Assembly: GCA_963971285.1 (NCBI GenBank)
Contig: OZ020244.1
Coordinates: 31,186,001-31,250,000 of the forward strand
DNA length: 64,000 nucleotides
DNA from: Astropecten irregularis
Lineage: Eukaryota; Echinodermata; Asteroidea; Paxillosida; Astropectinidae
Direction of reading: 5' to 3'
The notes under the pieces: generated by a model
What the model saw: only the letters and a program-made list of their open reading frames with translations
Database searches by the model: none
Told to the model about the DNA's origin: nothing
Position numbers and translations under genes: made by a program
Shown here: one piece after another, positions 38,436 through 50,200 of the stretch
Layout of the letters: the number at the start of each line of letters is the position of its first letter
Numbering within the stretch: the stretch's first letter is position 1

Positions 38436-39099
38436 ACAATGAACAGCTATACTAAGGCTGTTGTTTCTTTTTGAAAAGGTGGGGGGGGGGTCAGGAAACT
38501 TTGAGTCAAGGCTAATTATTAATGGCTGTGTAAAACGACGTTAACGGTATGTTTGGCCTTGCTCTGCTGGGTTTTTTTTTTAACCCAGCGGTGTGAAATC
38601 TCCGCGTTTTAAGTTTTTTTTTATGAGTGTGCCGTTTTTGATGAGTGCGCAATGCTACAAACCCCCCAAAACAATTAAAAAGTTAAGAAAAGAGATTGAT
38701 GACGTCATCGCGATCGGGATTTTCTGATTTTTTTACGATTTTTTTTTTCAAACTTGCTCTCACACCCCTGTTAAACGCATACAGATAGATACCAGGCACA
38801 CTCTCTTCACAATCACTCATCTGCAGTTTTTCCTGTCCCTGATTGGTTGTTTAGATGCAGTGGGGACCAATCAGATTTAAAGACAGGTAACATGCCTAGT
38901 TTTGTTCAGAGTTATGTGAAATTGTGAGTTATCATAAAGTTCTCTAGCCCTTGTTAAAGCTCCTGCTAGTATCGAAACATCAGGCCCTCCTTACTCCAAG
39001 CATTTGTTAAATTTCAGGTCATTATTTTGGCTGATGAGCAGTTTGAAGCAGTTTATTGCATATATCATGAATATTATAAGATTTTGGTCGAGAAATAGA

Positions 39100-39262
39100 T
39101 AATATGCAAAATTCATGGTCAGTGAACAACAGCCAAAGAACGATTGCAAGTAATACACAACACACGAGAATTTGGTTGTTACTCCGGCCTGTTTTTACAA
39201 AGACGGAAATGTCATACTTTGCGAATTTTTGTGCTAAGCAGCTCTATGAAATTGGCCCCAGG
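39100..39262. repeat. Family D element, copy 3 (right part)
   Basis: It contains GTGAACAACAGCCAAAGAAC and ends CTATGAAATTGGCCCCAGG. Confidence 0.65.
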
Positions 39263-40003
39263 ACAATAAAAGTCTTTTTTTATATCGGCACAGTTTTTTC
39301 CTCTTGTGTTTATCAAACAAGTTTTTTTTTTTTATCGGATAAGCAATGCAACAGTCAATGACGATTAGTATATTTAACTTTATGTCCTTCTTCATTGTGA
39401 TCTTTTCCAAATTTCCATCGCAGGGTGGTTATGTGACTTTTAATGTTTGAATTTTTATTCAGTTCGTAGCAGAATGTATCTTAAGACAGGAATGGATTTA
39501 GTATGTGCATAATGCAGACAAATTCTCTTCCCTGCCCCGCCCTTCCAACCCCACCCCGCGGCACGGGCCCATGCGATCACAGCGCCACAGTACAGGGGAG
39601 TATTGTGCGTCTGCCCTCTAGTTTATTAGTATGTATCTCTATGGATCCCAATTAATAAGGCAGTTGCTGAAGAGCTTAGATTACCCGTTAAAGTGCCCAG
39701 CAGCAAGCCTAGCCATGCATGTAAACATAGTGGTAGGCATTAATGCTGATAATGGCTGGAAATTCAGATGAGTAGTCAATCCTGTGATCGATTTCACAAA
39801 GTACTAAGATTGATCATTGATCGTAAATCGTGAATCAATCTTTTTGCTAAGCAAAGTGTGATGTCACAATACAAATGACTATGGTGATATCGACAACTCA
39901 AAGTCATGTTCAAAAGTTATGATTAATCTTATAGATATGTGGATCGGTTTGCGAAACACCATGTAAAAATCATTTGTATACTTTCGCACTTCTATTTAGA
40001 AAG

Positions 40004-40049
40004 GGTCTCCTGATCAGGACTAGAGCAGGCTAGTCGAAACATTGAGACC
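40004..40049 (+). ncRNA. Hammerhead-ribozyme-like motif, family 1 copy 2
   Basis: GGTCTC and GAGACC form stem I and GACTAG/CTAGTC stem II. The core reads CTGATCAG and GAAAC. Here C3 is canonical and G8 is C, the reverse of the copy at 15371; position by position the two copies suggest a canonical ancestor. Confidence 0.4.
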
Positions 40050-40950
40050 TTACGAGAAGTGCAAACGATATAGAGGTGCGAAAGTATGAACGATTCTTAC
40101 ATGTACATGGTGAAATCAGCCCCAGACCTAGCTGGGTAAGCTCTAAGCCCAATTTCATGGAATTCGTCAGCATAAGCAACAATTCTTAGCTTATGATAGC
40201 ATACTTTTTTCCCTTCCAGTTAGCGTATTTCACAGGAGACATTTCTTTCTTGCTACGCTACGCTATAAAGCAAAGAACTTTCTGTAGAATGCATATGACA
40301 GTACGTTAGTAGAAAATAAATCAAGGTTGGCCTACCAATTCTTTGCTAACCGATCAAGCGCAGAAAGTTTTGCTTGTGGATTCCATGAAATAGATTTCCT
40401 ACATATAAGGCTTCCAAATTCCAACAGTATTAATCTTTGTAAATACCTTTATTTCTTCCTAGTAGAACTGCACAAATACATCTCCTTAGTATACAGAATG
40501 TTGAATAACCAGATAATTTTTGATAACTTGTGTTTCATAAAAACAGGTCTATTTTGATACAATATAAATTTGTACAATTATTATCTTTTTTATACTTTTT
40601 TAAATTCTGAAAAACTTCTGTTTTTGTGTTTTTTTTAATTTAAATTTCATAAAGGCTAACAATAAAATATAGTATGCAGCACATTTTATTTGTACTCTCT
40701 GATTTTATGTGCCTGTACATTATTTCAAGTAGTTTCTTTTTCTCAAAAAGATCTTTGTTTGTGACTGAAATGCCTTTGTATATTACTAATATATTCCTCA
40801 CTATTTGAATTGTCATCCAAATATTGCATTCATCTATTTGAACCCTTCGTCTTTCATCTCAAAAAAGGTTTGGCCCCTCTACTCCCTGATGTATGAACAC
40901 TGCATGCTCAGTGTTTTAGATTAAACCATGAAAATAGAAACTTGTGGGAT

Positions 40951-41240
40951 GATTCGAACCCAAGACCTCTGGATTACTGGTGCAGGGGTCGATGTTTCAG
41001 ATTACACATGACAAAGAAACTTGTTGGCTGATGTGAGAGGGATTCAAACCCAAGACCTCTGGATTACTGGTGCAGGGGTAGATGTTTCAGATTACACATG
41101 ACAAAGAAACTTATCGGCTGCTGTGAGAGGGATTCGAACCCAAGACCTCTGGATTACTGGTGCAGGGGTCGATGTTTCATATTACACATGACAAAGAAAC
41201 TTGTCGGCTGATGTGAGAGGGATTCGAATCCAAGACCTCT
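40951..41240. repeat. 90-bp tandem repeat, about 3 copies
   Basis: GATTCGAACC-type sequence starts at 40951, 41041, 41131 and 41221, exactly 90 apart. On the minus strand each unit holds GGGTTCGAATCCC, a B-box-like motif, and TGTCATGTGTAATCTGAAAC. Confidence 0.85.
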
Positions 41241-41248
41241 GGATCAAA

Positions 41249-41391
41249 CTTTGGTAGCAATCTCCACAGATTACTTACAGGGTATAAAGATGGTGATGGT
41301 AGAAACATACTGCTAAATTTGTCTGCCTGAAATGCTGTATTTATCCAGAAAAGAGTACAACCAAAACCAAAGTATGAAGTTTATCTTTAAA
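41249..41391. mobile_element. Family A element, copy 8 (internally deleted)
   Basis: Only the two ends remain, with GAAATGCTGTATTTATCCAG next to CCAAAGTATGAAG. Confidence 0.65.
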
Positions 41392-42651
41392 TAATAATGA
41401 ATAAATATAAGGCAAACCCACACAAACATTTACCAAACAATTTGTTATATTGAATAGAATCTTAATACAATATTCACATTGAAATATTATTTGAAGAAAG
41501 AAGTTGACCAAAAAAAAACAAAAAAAAAAACACCTTAACAGAGACTTCATTCTGGTTTCGTTTGGTCAACACAAAAACATGAGGTGCAATCCTATTAAAT
41601 TTTAACAGAGAGACAATCGCATATTACAAGCAGAAACAGTTTGCTGTTGTTAAATTAATCGCCAATTCCTCAAGGAATTGGCTCATAACTATTGGATAAA
41701 CTCAATTGTTTCAAAAAAATATTCCTTTACCGAATCTAGAGTTACATTATACTTTATATAATCAATTGAAAAAATTTGGAATGAAGACGGGAGAAAGTTG
41801 AAACAAAATATATAATTGTTTCAAATAATTGTAGAGAGAAATTAATTCTTAAAAAATAAACAGCCAAATGATATTCCGTGCTGGAAATGTCTTCAAAGAT
41901 GAAATTTATTCATCGCGCTGAAGCTTTTTCCAACCTTTTGACAAGAAAAGTTTGAAAAATGGCTGATTTTTGCAAGAGCATATTCAATATTCGAGTTTCA
42001 CTGGTTAAGTATGTGCATGGGTTGACTTGGTGCAAGTCAAGTGACAGTAACCACCAGCTTTGGAATAGTCTGGTGCCATTTTGCCATTCTAATGCATTGT
42101 AAACAATGTCTTGGTGCTAGCCTTCTCTATCTCTCATTCAGCTAAGCATTGGCATAACCAGTTATTGGGCTCCGCGCTCGTGACGTCACTTTCAGAAGTT
42201 TAGACAAACAAGTCGCACGTGGCCCCATTAACTTACATGTAAACGTTGTGATGTTTTTTCAAACATCTGGGTAACTACAGCTTTCGATAACAAATACAAA
42301 TAGCTCGAGCGCGGAGCCCTATTAAACCGTGTCCTAAATCTCTGGCTGCGGCTGCAAATTACACACGTCCCTATGGCAGCCACTAGTATAGCCAGTGACT
42401 GCAGCCTTCATTATTCGCCAAAAATTTTCTTTTAATAGTCTGGTGACTCCGCATATTGATATGCACTTGAGTGTGGTACAGTCTGTGTACCAGACAGTAT
42501 CTAAGCATAACTTGTCATGAAGAAACAAGTTTACAAGCTTATTGGATGTACGGATTCCTTCCGAGTTGTTAACTCCATTTTTTATCTTCAGTACCCAGAA
42601 AATAAGCATGAATTTAACACATTTAAAAATCAGTGAATATTCTGTGACCAT

Positions 42652-42795
42652 GGGTCGATTTCACAAAGGCCTGCGATCGATTGTAACTCGAGTTACGAAG
42701 GATAACCCATCGTAGCAGGCCTGTCCCACGTAGGGCTTCAATGCATCAAAAGTACTACGATTGATAGCAAAAAAAAAATTGGTGAAATTGACCCC
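42652..42795. repeat. Family C foldback element, copy 5
   Basis: It runs from GGGTCGATTTCACAAAGGCC to GGTGAAATTGACCCC, with AGGATAACCCATCGTAG inside. Confidence 0.75.
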
Positions 42796-43562
42796 ACATC
42801 TCGCAAAAAAAAAAATTGTAATTACAAAATATCATGCAATTTTCTTTCTTTGTTTTTACTTAAATAAAGCAATACTATTTCTTGAATATCTGCAGTCAAT
42901 AGGAATGTTCAAGAAGGCCTACTGCTTTCCAAAAAATTAGTTTTCCCATTCGGAAAAAACCATAAACTCTATATTTTCCCATCACATTGTACTTAGTGGA
43001 AAAATCATAAGCCATAAAAGTTGCATATCCTCCCCTTCCCTTCAATATAAGCCTTGGTGACCTTTTATATCAAAAGCTCACATAATTTCATCTATTCTCC
43101 ACCAAAAAAACAAACTTGAAGTACATAAATGGTTATTCCATGCAAAGCTGCATGCATCCGACCCACTCGTCTAGAGCTAGACCAAGGCCTAGGTGTTTGT
43201 CCGTTGCAAATGCCAGACAACACATAGTAGTGGCTCTGGGAGTCGGTTTTTCGGACACTTTGTCTGCCCGGGTTTGTGGTCAGGCTGAACAGCAAGAGAT
43301 CAAACTGGGAAGAATTTTTGGAAGGAAATACTCGACAGTGACCTGCCATCCGGTAAATGGAAAAAAAATAAATTTCCCTCAAATTGAGAGAGCGGAGTTT
43401 TTGGGGTGGATTTATTATATCCCAAAAGTTGTTTCATTTTGAGTGATTTTGGTAGCCAGTGTTCTTTTAGAACAAAAAGATTTCAGAAAATAAAAAATAC
43501 AGCAATGTGCAGGATTTTATTCCAATTTCAGCCGTGTTTCATGTTTTTTTCTAGTAGTCTAT

Positions 43563-43604
43563 GTGATAGACGCACTCGCCGTAAAGCGAGCGAGCGTCTA
43601 TCAC
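43563..43604. repeat. Short hairpin
   Basis: GTGATAGACGC and GCGTCTATCAC are exact inverses separated by 20 bases. A similar CGCGTCTATCACGTAGAC occurs at 43705. The significance is unknown. Confidence 0.5.
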
Positions 43605-44096
43605 ATGCCTGCAGATTTCCTGATTAATTATGCAAACCAACCCAGCACTGACCGCTCAAAGTTTTGACCAATCAGGGGGCATCTACTATAGTACCGTTTG
43701 GCGAGCGCGTCTATCACGTAGACAGCTGCTGCTGCTGCGCAAAATTGACCAATCAACATCCTCCGTCACGATCATGACAAAAATGTTCTCAAAACAGATC
43801 TGATTGGCTGATGTGCCGCGTTGCATACAATTTGCATGCACACATGTATCAGACGTTCGTACGTATGACACGGAGTAGAATGGGTGATACTCGGACTAGT
43901 TTTTTAGGTGCACTTAAAAAAAAAATACTACAATAAAACAAATTTGAAAAAAATAATAATAAATCAACTACCAGCTGAAATTACGGTATTGCATGCCTGG
44001 AAATTGCTTGTTTTTGTGTCATCAGCTCAAACAAAAATTATTTAAAATAAAAGGTCGTGCAAAATGCATTCCGGAGACAGACCAAGTTTGTTCCGT

Positions 44097-44223
44097 CTAC
44101 CAAAAATCCTCAGCGATACCAGACCATCTGAAGCATCTGTAGCAGCCCCAGGCCACTACACCGATGACAGATGCCCTCAGACCCCATCGTACCATACGCC
44201 CGGCCAGAGACGGTGGGGGAACA
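44097..44223 (-). CDS. TRABD: TRABD-like exon 8 and stop
   Basis: The acceptor is TTTTCAG, with phase 2 from exon 7. It reads VPPPSLAGRMVRWGL, then a hydrophobic stretch and GIAEDFW before TAG. It matches the VPPPS end of the vertebrate protein. Confidence 0.9.
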
Positions 44224-47200
44224 CTGAAAAACAAACAAAATAAGAGCCCATGGGGTCGATGTCAAAAAGGAGCTCAGATTGTTCTTGAAAATGTCTACGG
44301 TATCTATTTCTCATGCTTGAGAAACAGGAGCGGATTCAGGATTTTCCAAAAGGGCGGGCGTGGAAATAAAATGCACCAATTCAATAGCGACGGATGCATT
44401 TTGGGTCGATCAAAGCTAGCTTATTTTGTCTCCCCCTCTTTTTTCTTCTCTTTTTGAGTCTTTCTCCCTCCTTATTTTATTGTTTTTTTCTCTGTCTTTC
44501 TTTTTTCTGTTTCTGTTTCTTTTTATTTGCTGGAAGAAAAGGGGGGTGTGTGCCCTTTCCCCAACCACACCCCCCCCCCCCCACCACGCCCCCCTTACAT
44601 CCACCCCTGACAGATTTCTCAAGGATTCACCAGGGACGTCCGTCACTCTCAAGCATTGGTGTCCTTTCACTCGATGACACTTTTGTAAGATTTCTCAAAC
44701 ATGTGCAAAACTCACAAGCCTTGCAATTTGTTTTTAGCATCGTGTGAGACGGCCCTTTACTCTGTCTCCCAATAGCAACACATCCACACATAAATTGTAT
44801 TGTGTGCAACAGATTATACACCTGCAACAAAGTAAACACTGCTTTTTTTTTTTTGCTATTTGGTTTTTCAAGGCCAAACAAGGACTATGGCTGATTATAA
44901 TCCAGGACTGGAAAGTTCTGAGGTTAGAACACTAGTACTGCCATTCCAGAAGTCCCGGGTTCAAATCCTCCATCGTAACTGTCTCTGTTTCACCTCCACA
45001 ACGTTTTTAACAGGAAAATTTCTTGTCATTGACAAAGAACAGTGATTGAAGCAGGTTTTGAACCTGCGTCCTCTGGAATACCATACCGGAGCTCTACCAC
45101 CTGAGTTATCCAGACATACTGTATGTTGCCAATGTCCCAAATCATCAATTATCCTTGTTAATTCTTGATAAACAAAACAAAACAAGAAGTCTATACCCCA
45201 AAAATGGAATTGAACCTACAACCACTTCATTTACAAGTGCAGCCTGCTTTAGCATAAGACATTTTTTTTTCAACTGGCTGGTTCGAATCCTGCAGATGGA
45301 TTTTACCTCATAAGATCCTGGATCTCTTCAATTCTTGGTGTTTTATTCCAGTGGCTTATGATTCCTGGTACGTGGCCGATTCCTACTACGCCGACTACCA
45401 CAGGGTTGATGAAAACTGCAAGATGAGAAGATGGGTCAGTCAGTTAGTCTGAGACAAGAACTGAAACTTATCCCTTATCTCCCCAAGCTGTCTGGATAGA
45501 AAACTAGAATCTGTGGTCCAAGAACCTCCTGCAAGCTTATCCCCATGTTAAGTCACTCTCCTGAGGACGAACAGAGCACACTGTTCGGAACGTCGAGATA
45601 ATACCAACGGTTCTTCTCAGAACCACACACTCTCACAGAAGAGATTACATGGTATCACCACAAACGTACCTTCTTTTAGTACTTCCACCATGCATAGCTT
45701 CAAGTCTTACTTTCATTAAAGGATCTCAGCCATACTACGTCCTTCAAGTCCATCAATACTATGGATTTCAGCAGATTTTAGTTGTTGGGGTATTGATGAT
45801 CAATAAAAAAAAAATTAATAATAATTTGGGAGGCTAAACATTCTTTACTGGCAGCTGGGGTGCTGAATTGCAAAGGATGCGGCTACAATGTGATTGAGTT
45901 GCCGGCATTCAAAGCGCCCTTTTGCTGCCCAGCCACATGAACAGATATATGATCACAGTGTACAGCCTGAGATCGTAAGTGTTTGATTTTTGTGGAGGGA
46001 GGAAAACCGGAGAACCTGGAGAAAAACCCTCGTAGCATAGGAGAGAACCAACACACAACTCTACTCACATATGAACAAGGCCGGGATCAAGCCCGGGCCA
46101 CATTGGTGAGAGGCGAGTGCCTAATGCACTTGCCACCTACGCCCCTCAAGAACATTCCAACATTTTCCAATGTTCCCCCCAAATAACTACTGAAACCATA
46201 AAGTCTCTAAAATGGCCAAGCAAGAATGACCAGCATTTGTGAACCATCCACCCAAATGGCTGACCAATATTTTACAGGAATGTCCTTGAGGCATCTTCGT
46301 TTCCTCCTTCCAGGAGCTAACGGGGATATCCGGGGCCTTTTCCAAACCTCGGCTCCGGCTCCGGCTCAGGCTCAGGCTATGGAGCTGGAGCAAGAGCCAG
46401 AGCCTGAAACAGAGCCAGAGCCGGAGCCAGAGCTGGAGCCAGAGCTGGAGTCTGAGCCTGAGGCTGAGGCTGAGACTGTGCCTAAGCTGGAGGCGGAGCC
46501 AAGGTTTGGTAATAGCCCCTAGATAACCTACCTCCATCATTCACTGGATGTCGGATGGGCTGGGCACACACCCTGAGGGAGTTGGCTAGGAAGAGGTCTC
46601 TCTCTGAGACAAAGACCTGACTGAGCGTGGGAAACTCTCCCATCATCTCCTCCAGGAGTTCCATCAGTAAGTCCTTCTGCTTGAAACGTTCCACGTCCTC
46701 TGGACTACAACATTCAAAGACGACACCAAAATTAATGAAAGTGGACCAGGTGAAATTAAACAACAATGTAATTTCCCCGGTTTTTGCCATAATTTGACGA
46801 GTTTGCGCTAACAAAAAACAGAAAACTTAATTCTTCTTCGTGTCATTTTTTGACAAATGAAATGCTCTTGTCACTGCTATTTTCACTAGCCTATGCTGGT
46901 CCCATGTCCCGCCCCTGTAAGATTCCGGTACAGTCCCTAGCCGACCATTGAATGGGAGACTTTGGAGAACCAGACAACAGTTCACGCGCATACACGCATA
47001 CGCATGCACAAAACAACGTGCGCATGCTCACAAAATGCGCTGTTGACTTGAAGACCGGTTCTCCAAAGTCTCCCATTCATTTTTGTCTACAAGAGCCCTT
47101 ATGTCACCAAATGAGCAACAAGAAAGGCTTCACTCCAGTCCCATGGCATACTCTTTATAGTACTGTACATCAACTCGGGCCATTAAACACCCAGATGAAG

Positions 47201-50200
47201 TTTCATACATTGCCAGAGTTCTACAAATCTGTGTATTTTTTTAAGTTAACCATTGCAATACCAGAAGAGAGCAATGAGAATTTGATCCGGCAACCACTCC
47301 TCGAATTTGGGAATGGTAATAACAAATCAAATGGTACTTGTTGAATGAAAGTATAAAAAAAAAAAAACAGGTTTAAAGGTAATATCATACTTTGTTTTTG
47401 TCAAAGAAATGCAGATTGATGGGCAAAAATATCAAGGAAGATACAGTAAGTCATCTGTGAACATTGAAGTCCCATACAATGCCCAGTTTTTGAGACAACG
47501 GTAAAAACGGCCGCAGTATTTCTTAAGTCTTTTCTCAGTTAATTTTTGATCTTTAAAAGATAACAATAATTTTGGTCACTGGTTTGACTCTTTTCTGGAT
47601 AAATACAGCATTTCAGGCAGAAAATGTTAACGGTATGTTTCTACCATCCCCATATTTATACCGCGTAAGTTATAGGTAAATCTGTGAAGATTTCTGTTTT
47701 GGTTTCTTACCAAAGTATGATACTAACTTTAAGTTGGGAACAGCGGAACATTTTTCATGAAAACCATAAATAAAACTGGTGTGTATTCATGTTCATGTAT
47801 ATGTGTAATATGTGAAATCCTTAAAAGGCATTTTTCTTTCTTTTTGGAAATTTGTGGGAAAACCATGGACAGTGAGAAGATTGAAAATGTCCTGGCTACC
47901 CAAAGTCCTGGGGCCAATTTCATAAAACTGTTAAGCACAACAATTTGCTTAGCACAAAAATGTCTCGCCCAATAAAACAAACAACCATTGAAAATTCCAT
48001 TTGATAATTATGGTCAGCGAACAACAGCCAAAGAACAATCACAAGTGATACACAACACATGGAAATTTGGTTGTTAACCCCGTTTTTATTAAGACAGAAA
48101 TGTCATGCTTAGCAAATTTGTGTGCTTAACAGTTTTATGAAATTGGCCCTGCTTAGCACAACAATTTGCTAACCATGAATAATTTTGTGTAAATAAAAAC
48201 AACCAAATGTCCATGTGTTGTGTATCAATTGTGATTCTTCTCTGGCTGCTGTTTGCTATAATATCAAAAAGGAATTTTTTATCCTGGTTGTTTTATTGAA
48301 CAAGACACTTTGTGCTAAGCATTTTTTTTGTGCTTAACAGCTACATGAAATTGTCCCCTGACGATACACTGGAATACTGACGTGATTGGATCCTTGCTGG
48401 TCAGCAGGCACCAGGCCAGCCGGAGTTTCTGAAAGATGGTGAGCGCTCCCATGGCCCTGTTGAGAGTTATCTGAATGGGCCGATCGCCAAGATGCACCTT
48501 ACAACCGGGAACCTTCTGTGCCTGTTGAGGGTAAACAACAATAACGACAGAAAAGAATACAATAGCAATACTTGGATTCATTCATTATTATAGAAAAAGG
48601 TGCTATCTTAGACCCATAATTTAGCACCCCACTTTTTCGCGACGAAAAACCTTACGTCACATGCAGAACGCCATGCAGTATACTGTGGTCCGAGCCTATA
48701 CTAGTTGCGTGGATGGGTTCCAAGGGGGACTTTTTTGGGGGGGCGGGGCAAACATGAACTGATTTTGTAACTTTTTGGTCAAAATGAAGCACTTACATAA
48801 AAATATAAATTTATATAGTCATTCATAATGAATCAAGCAATAATTTTAAAGTAAATTATGACAAAGCATCTTGCCCAAGGATGCAAGCATCAAGAATCCA
48901 AAGGCTGGGCCTAGAAACCACGACCCACATGTGGGTTCCTGAGCTTGAAACTATCCAACCAGTTGAACCAGTTGAACAAATTGTCATGGAGCTGTTGCTA
49001 TAGTAAGCACAAAAGAATTGCTTAGCACAAAATGTCTTCGCTCAATAAAACAAACCACCATCAAAAAAATCCATTTGATATTTATGGTCAGCGAACAACA
49101 GCCAAAGAACAATCACATGTGAAAAACAAAACATGGAAATTTGGATGCTAATACTGTCTGTACTATTCAGACAGAAATTTCATGGTTAGCAAATTTTTGT
49201 GCTAAGCAGGGCTGTGAAATTAGCCCCGGACATTCTGCGGAGTTTGAAACTGATTTCACAGTTACCTCTCGGAATGCTTTCCTGAATTCTCCACCCGGCG
49301 CCATGCCAAGCTCCTTGGTGAGGTGGGCTGACATGTGAAGAAGTAGTACCTGCATTACCCCGCCTATAACTCCATGCTGTGTGCAAAGCAAGATGAGAAA
49401 ACACAATCAATGCACCATCAGTAGGAAGCTCATTGAGATTGTAGACCTACAACAGAGATATGCAACCCTAACCCTCTGCACATACAGTACCTACCACACA
49501 ATACAAGAGCTGCTTACCACACACTACCACAGTCTCCACAGGGAGACTGGATATTAAACCTAACCCTCTGCACCTACCACACAAGACAAGAGCTGCTTAC
49601 CACACATTACCACAGTCTCCACAGGGAGACTGGATATTAAACCTAACCCTCTGCACCTACCTACCGCACAAGACAAGAGCTGCTTACCACACATTACCAC
49701 AGTCTCCACGGGGAGACTGGATATTAACCCTAACCCTCTGCACCTACCACACAAGGCAAGAGCTGCTTACCACACATTACCACAGTCTCCACAGGGAACT
49801 GTATCATATACCAGTTTTGCCACACATAGTTTTTCTTGTGGTAAAAGTGGTATCCTGAATACCTCAATACACCACAGTGGGGTTTGTGTGGCAATGCATG
49901 GTTTATGATCCAGTTCCCTCTGTGTAGACTGTGGTAGTTTGTGGTAAGCAGCTGTTGTCTAATGTGGTAGGTGCATAGGGTTAGGGTTAAAGGTAGTATC
50001 ATACTTTGGTAAGAAACCAAAACAGAAATGTTCACAGATTTACATATAAAGATGGTGGTGGTAGAAACATACTGTTAAAATGTTTCCGCCTGAAATGCTG
50101 TATTTATCAAAAAACGACTGAAAATCTGTTTGATCTTTTAAAAGATCGAAAATAAAAGAGAAAAGACTTAAGAAATACTGTGGCCGTTTTTCACTGTTTT

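Larger units (their letters stand above)
38436..44096. other. Intergenic region between convergent reelin and TRABD-like genes
   Basis: No gene is seen. It holds repeats: a hammerhead-like repeat at 38945-39070, a family D end at 39100-39262, a hammerhead-like motif at 40004, a 90-bp tandem array at 40951, a shortened family A copy at 41249, a family C copy at 42652 and hairpins near 43563. The remaining DNA is AT-rich. The untranslated ends of both genes should lie here, but I could not place poly(A) sites. Confidence 0.6.

Noticed and set aside
37850..37950. Possible tRNA gene on the minus strand
   Set aside because: A and B boxes are present but the cloverleaf is poor, and similar heads recur attached to SINE bodies.
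40951..41240. Regular repeats that could suggest a CRISPR array
   Set aside because: Units are contiguous 90-bp tandem copies without unique spacers, in a eukaryotic genome.
43116..43442. 108-codon plus-strand frame in the intergenic region
   Set aside because: The composition is not protein-like and I see no homology or splice support.
44394..44747. Open frames on both strands in T/C-rich DNA
   Set aside because: Low complexity with homopolymer runs; no homology.
45350..45445. Plus-strand exon-like stretch reading YDSWYVADSYYADYHRV
   Set aside because: It is the complement of TRABD-like exon 7. The minus strand has family homology (GIGHVPG), fitting splice sites and matching phases.
46226..46522. 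Plus-strand frame rich in Glu-Pro
   Set aside because: It is a hexamer repeat in an intron of a minus-strand gene; the same hexamers occur in non-coding foldbacks.
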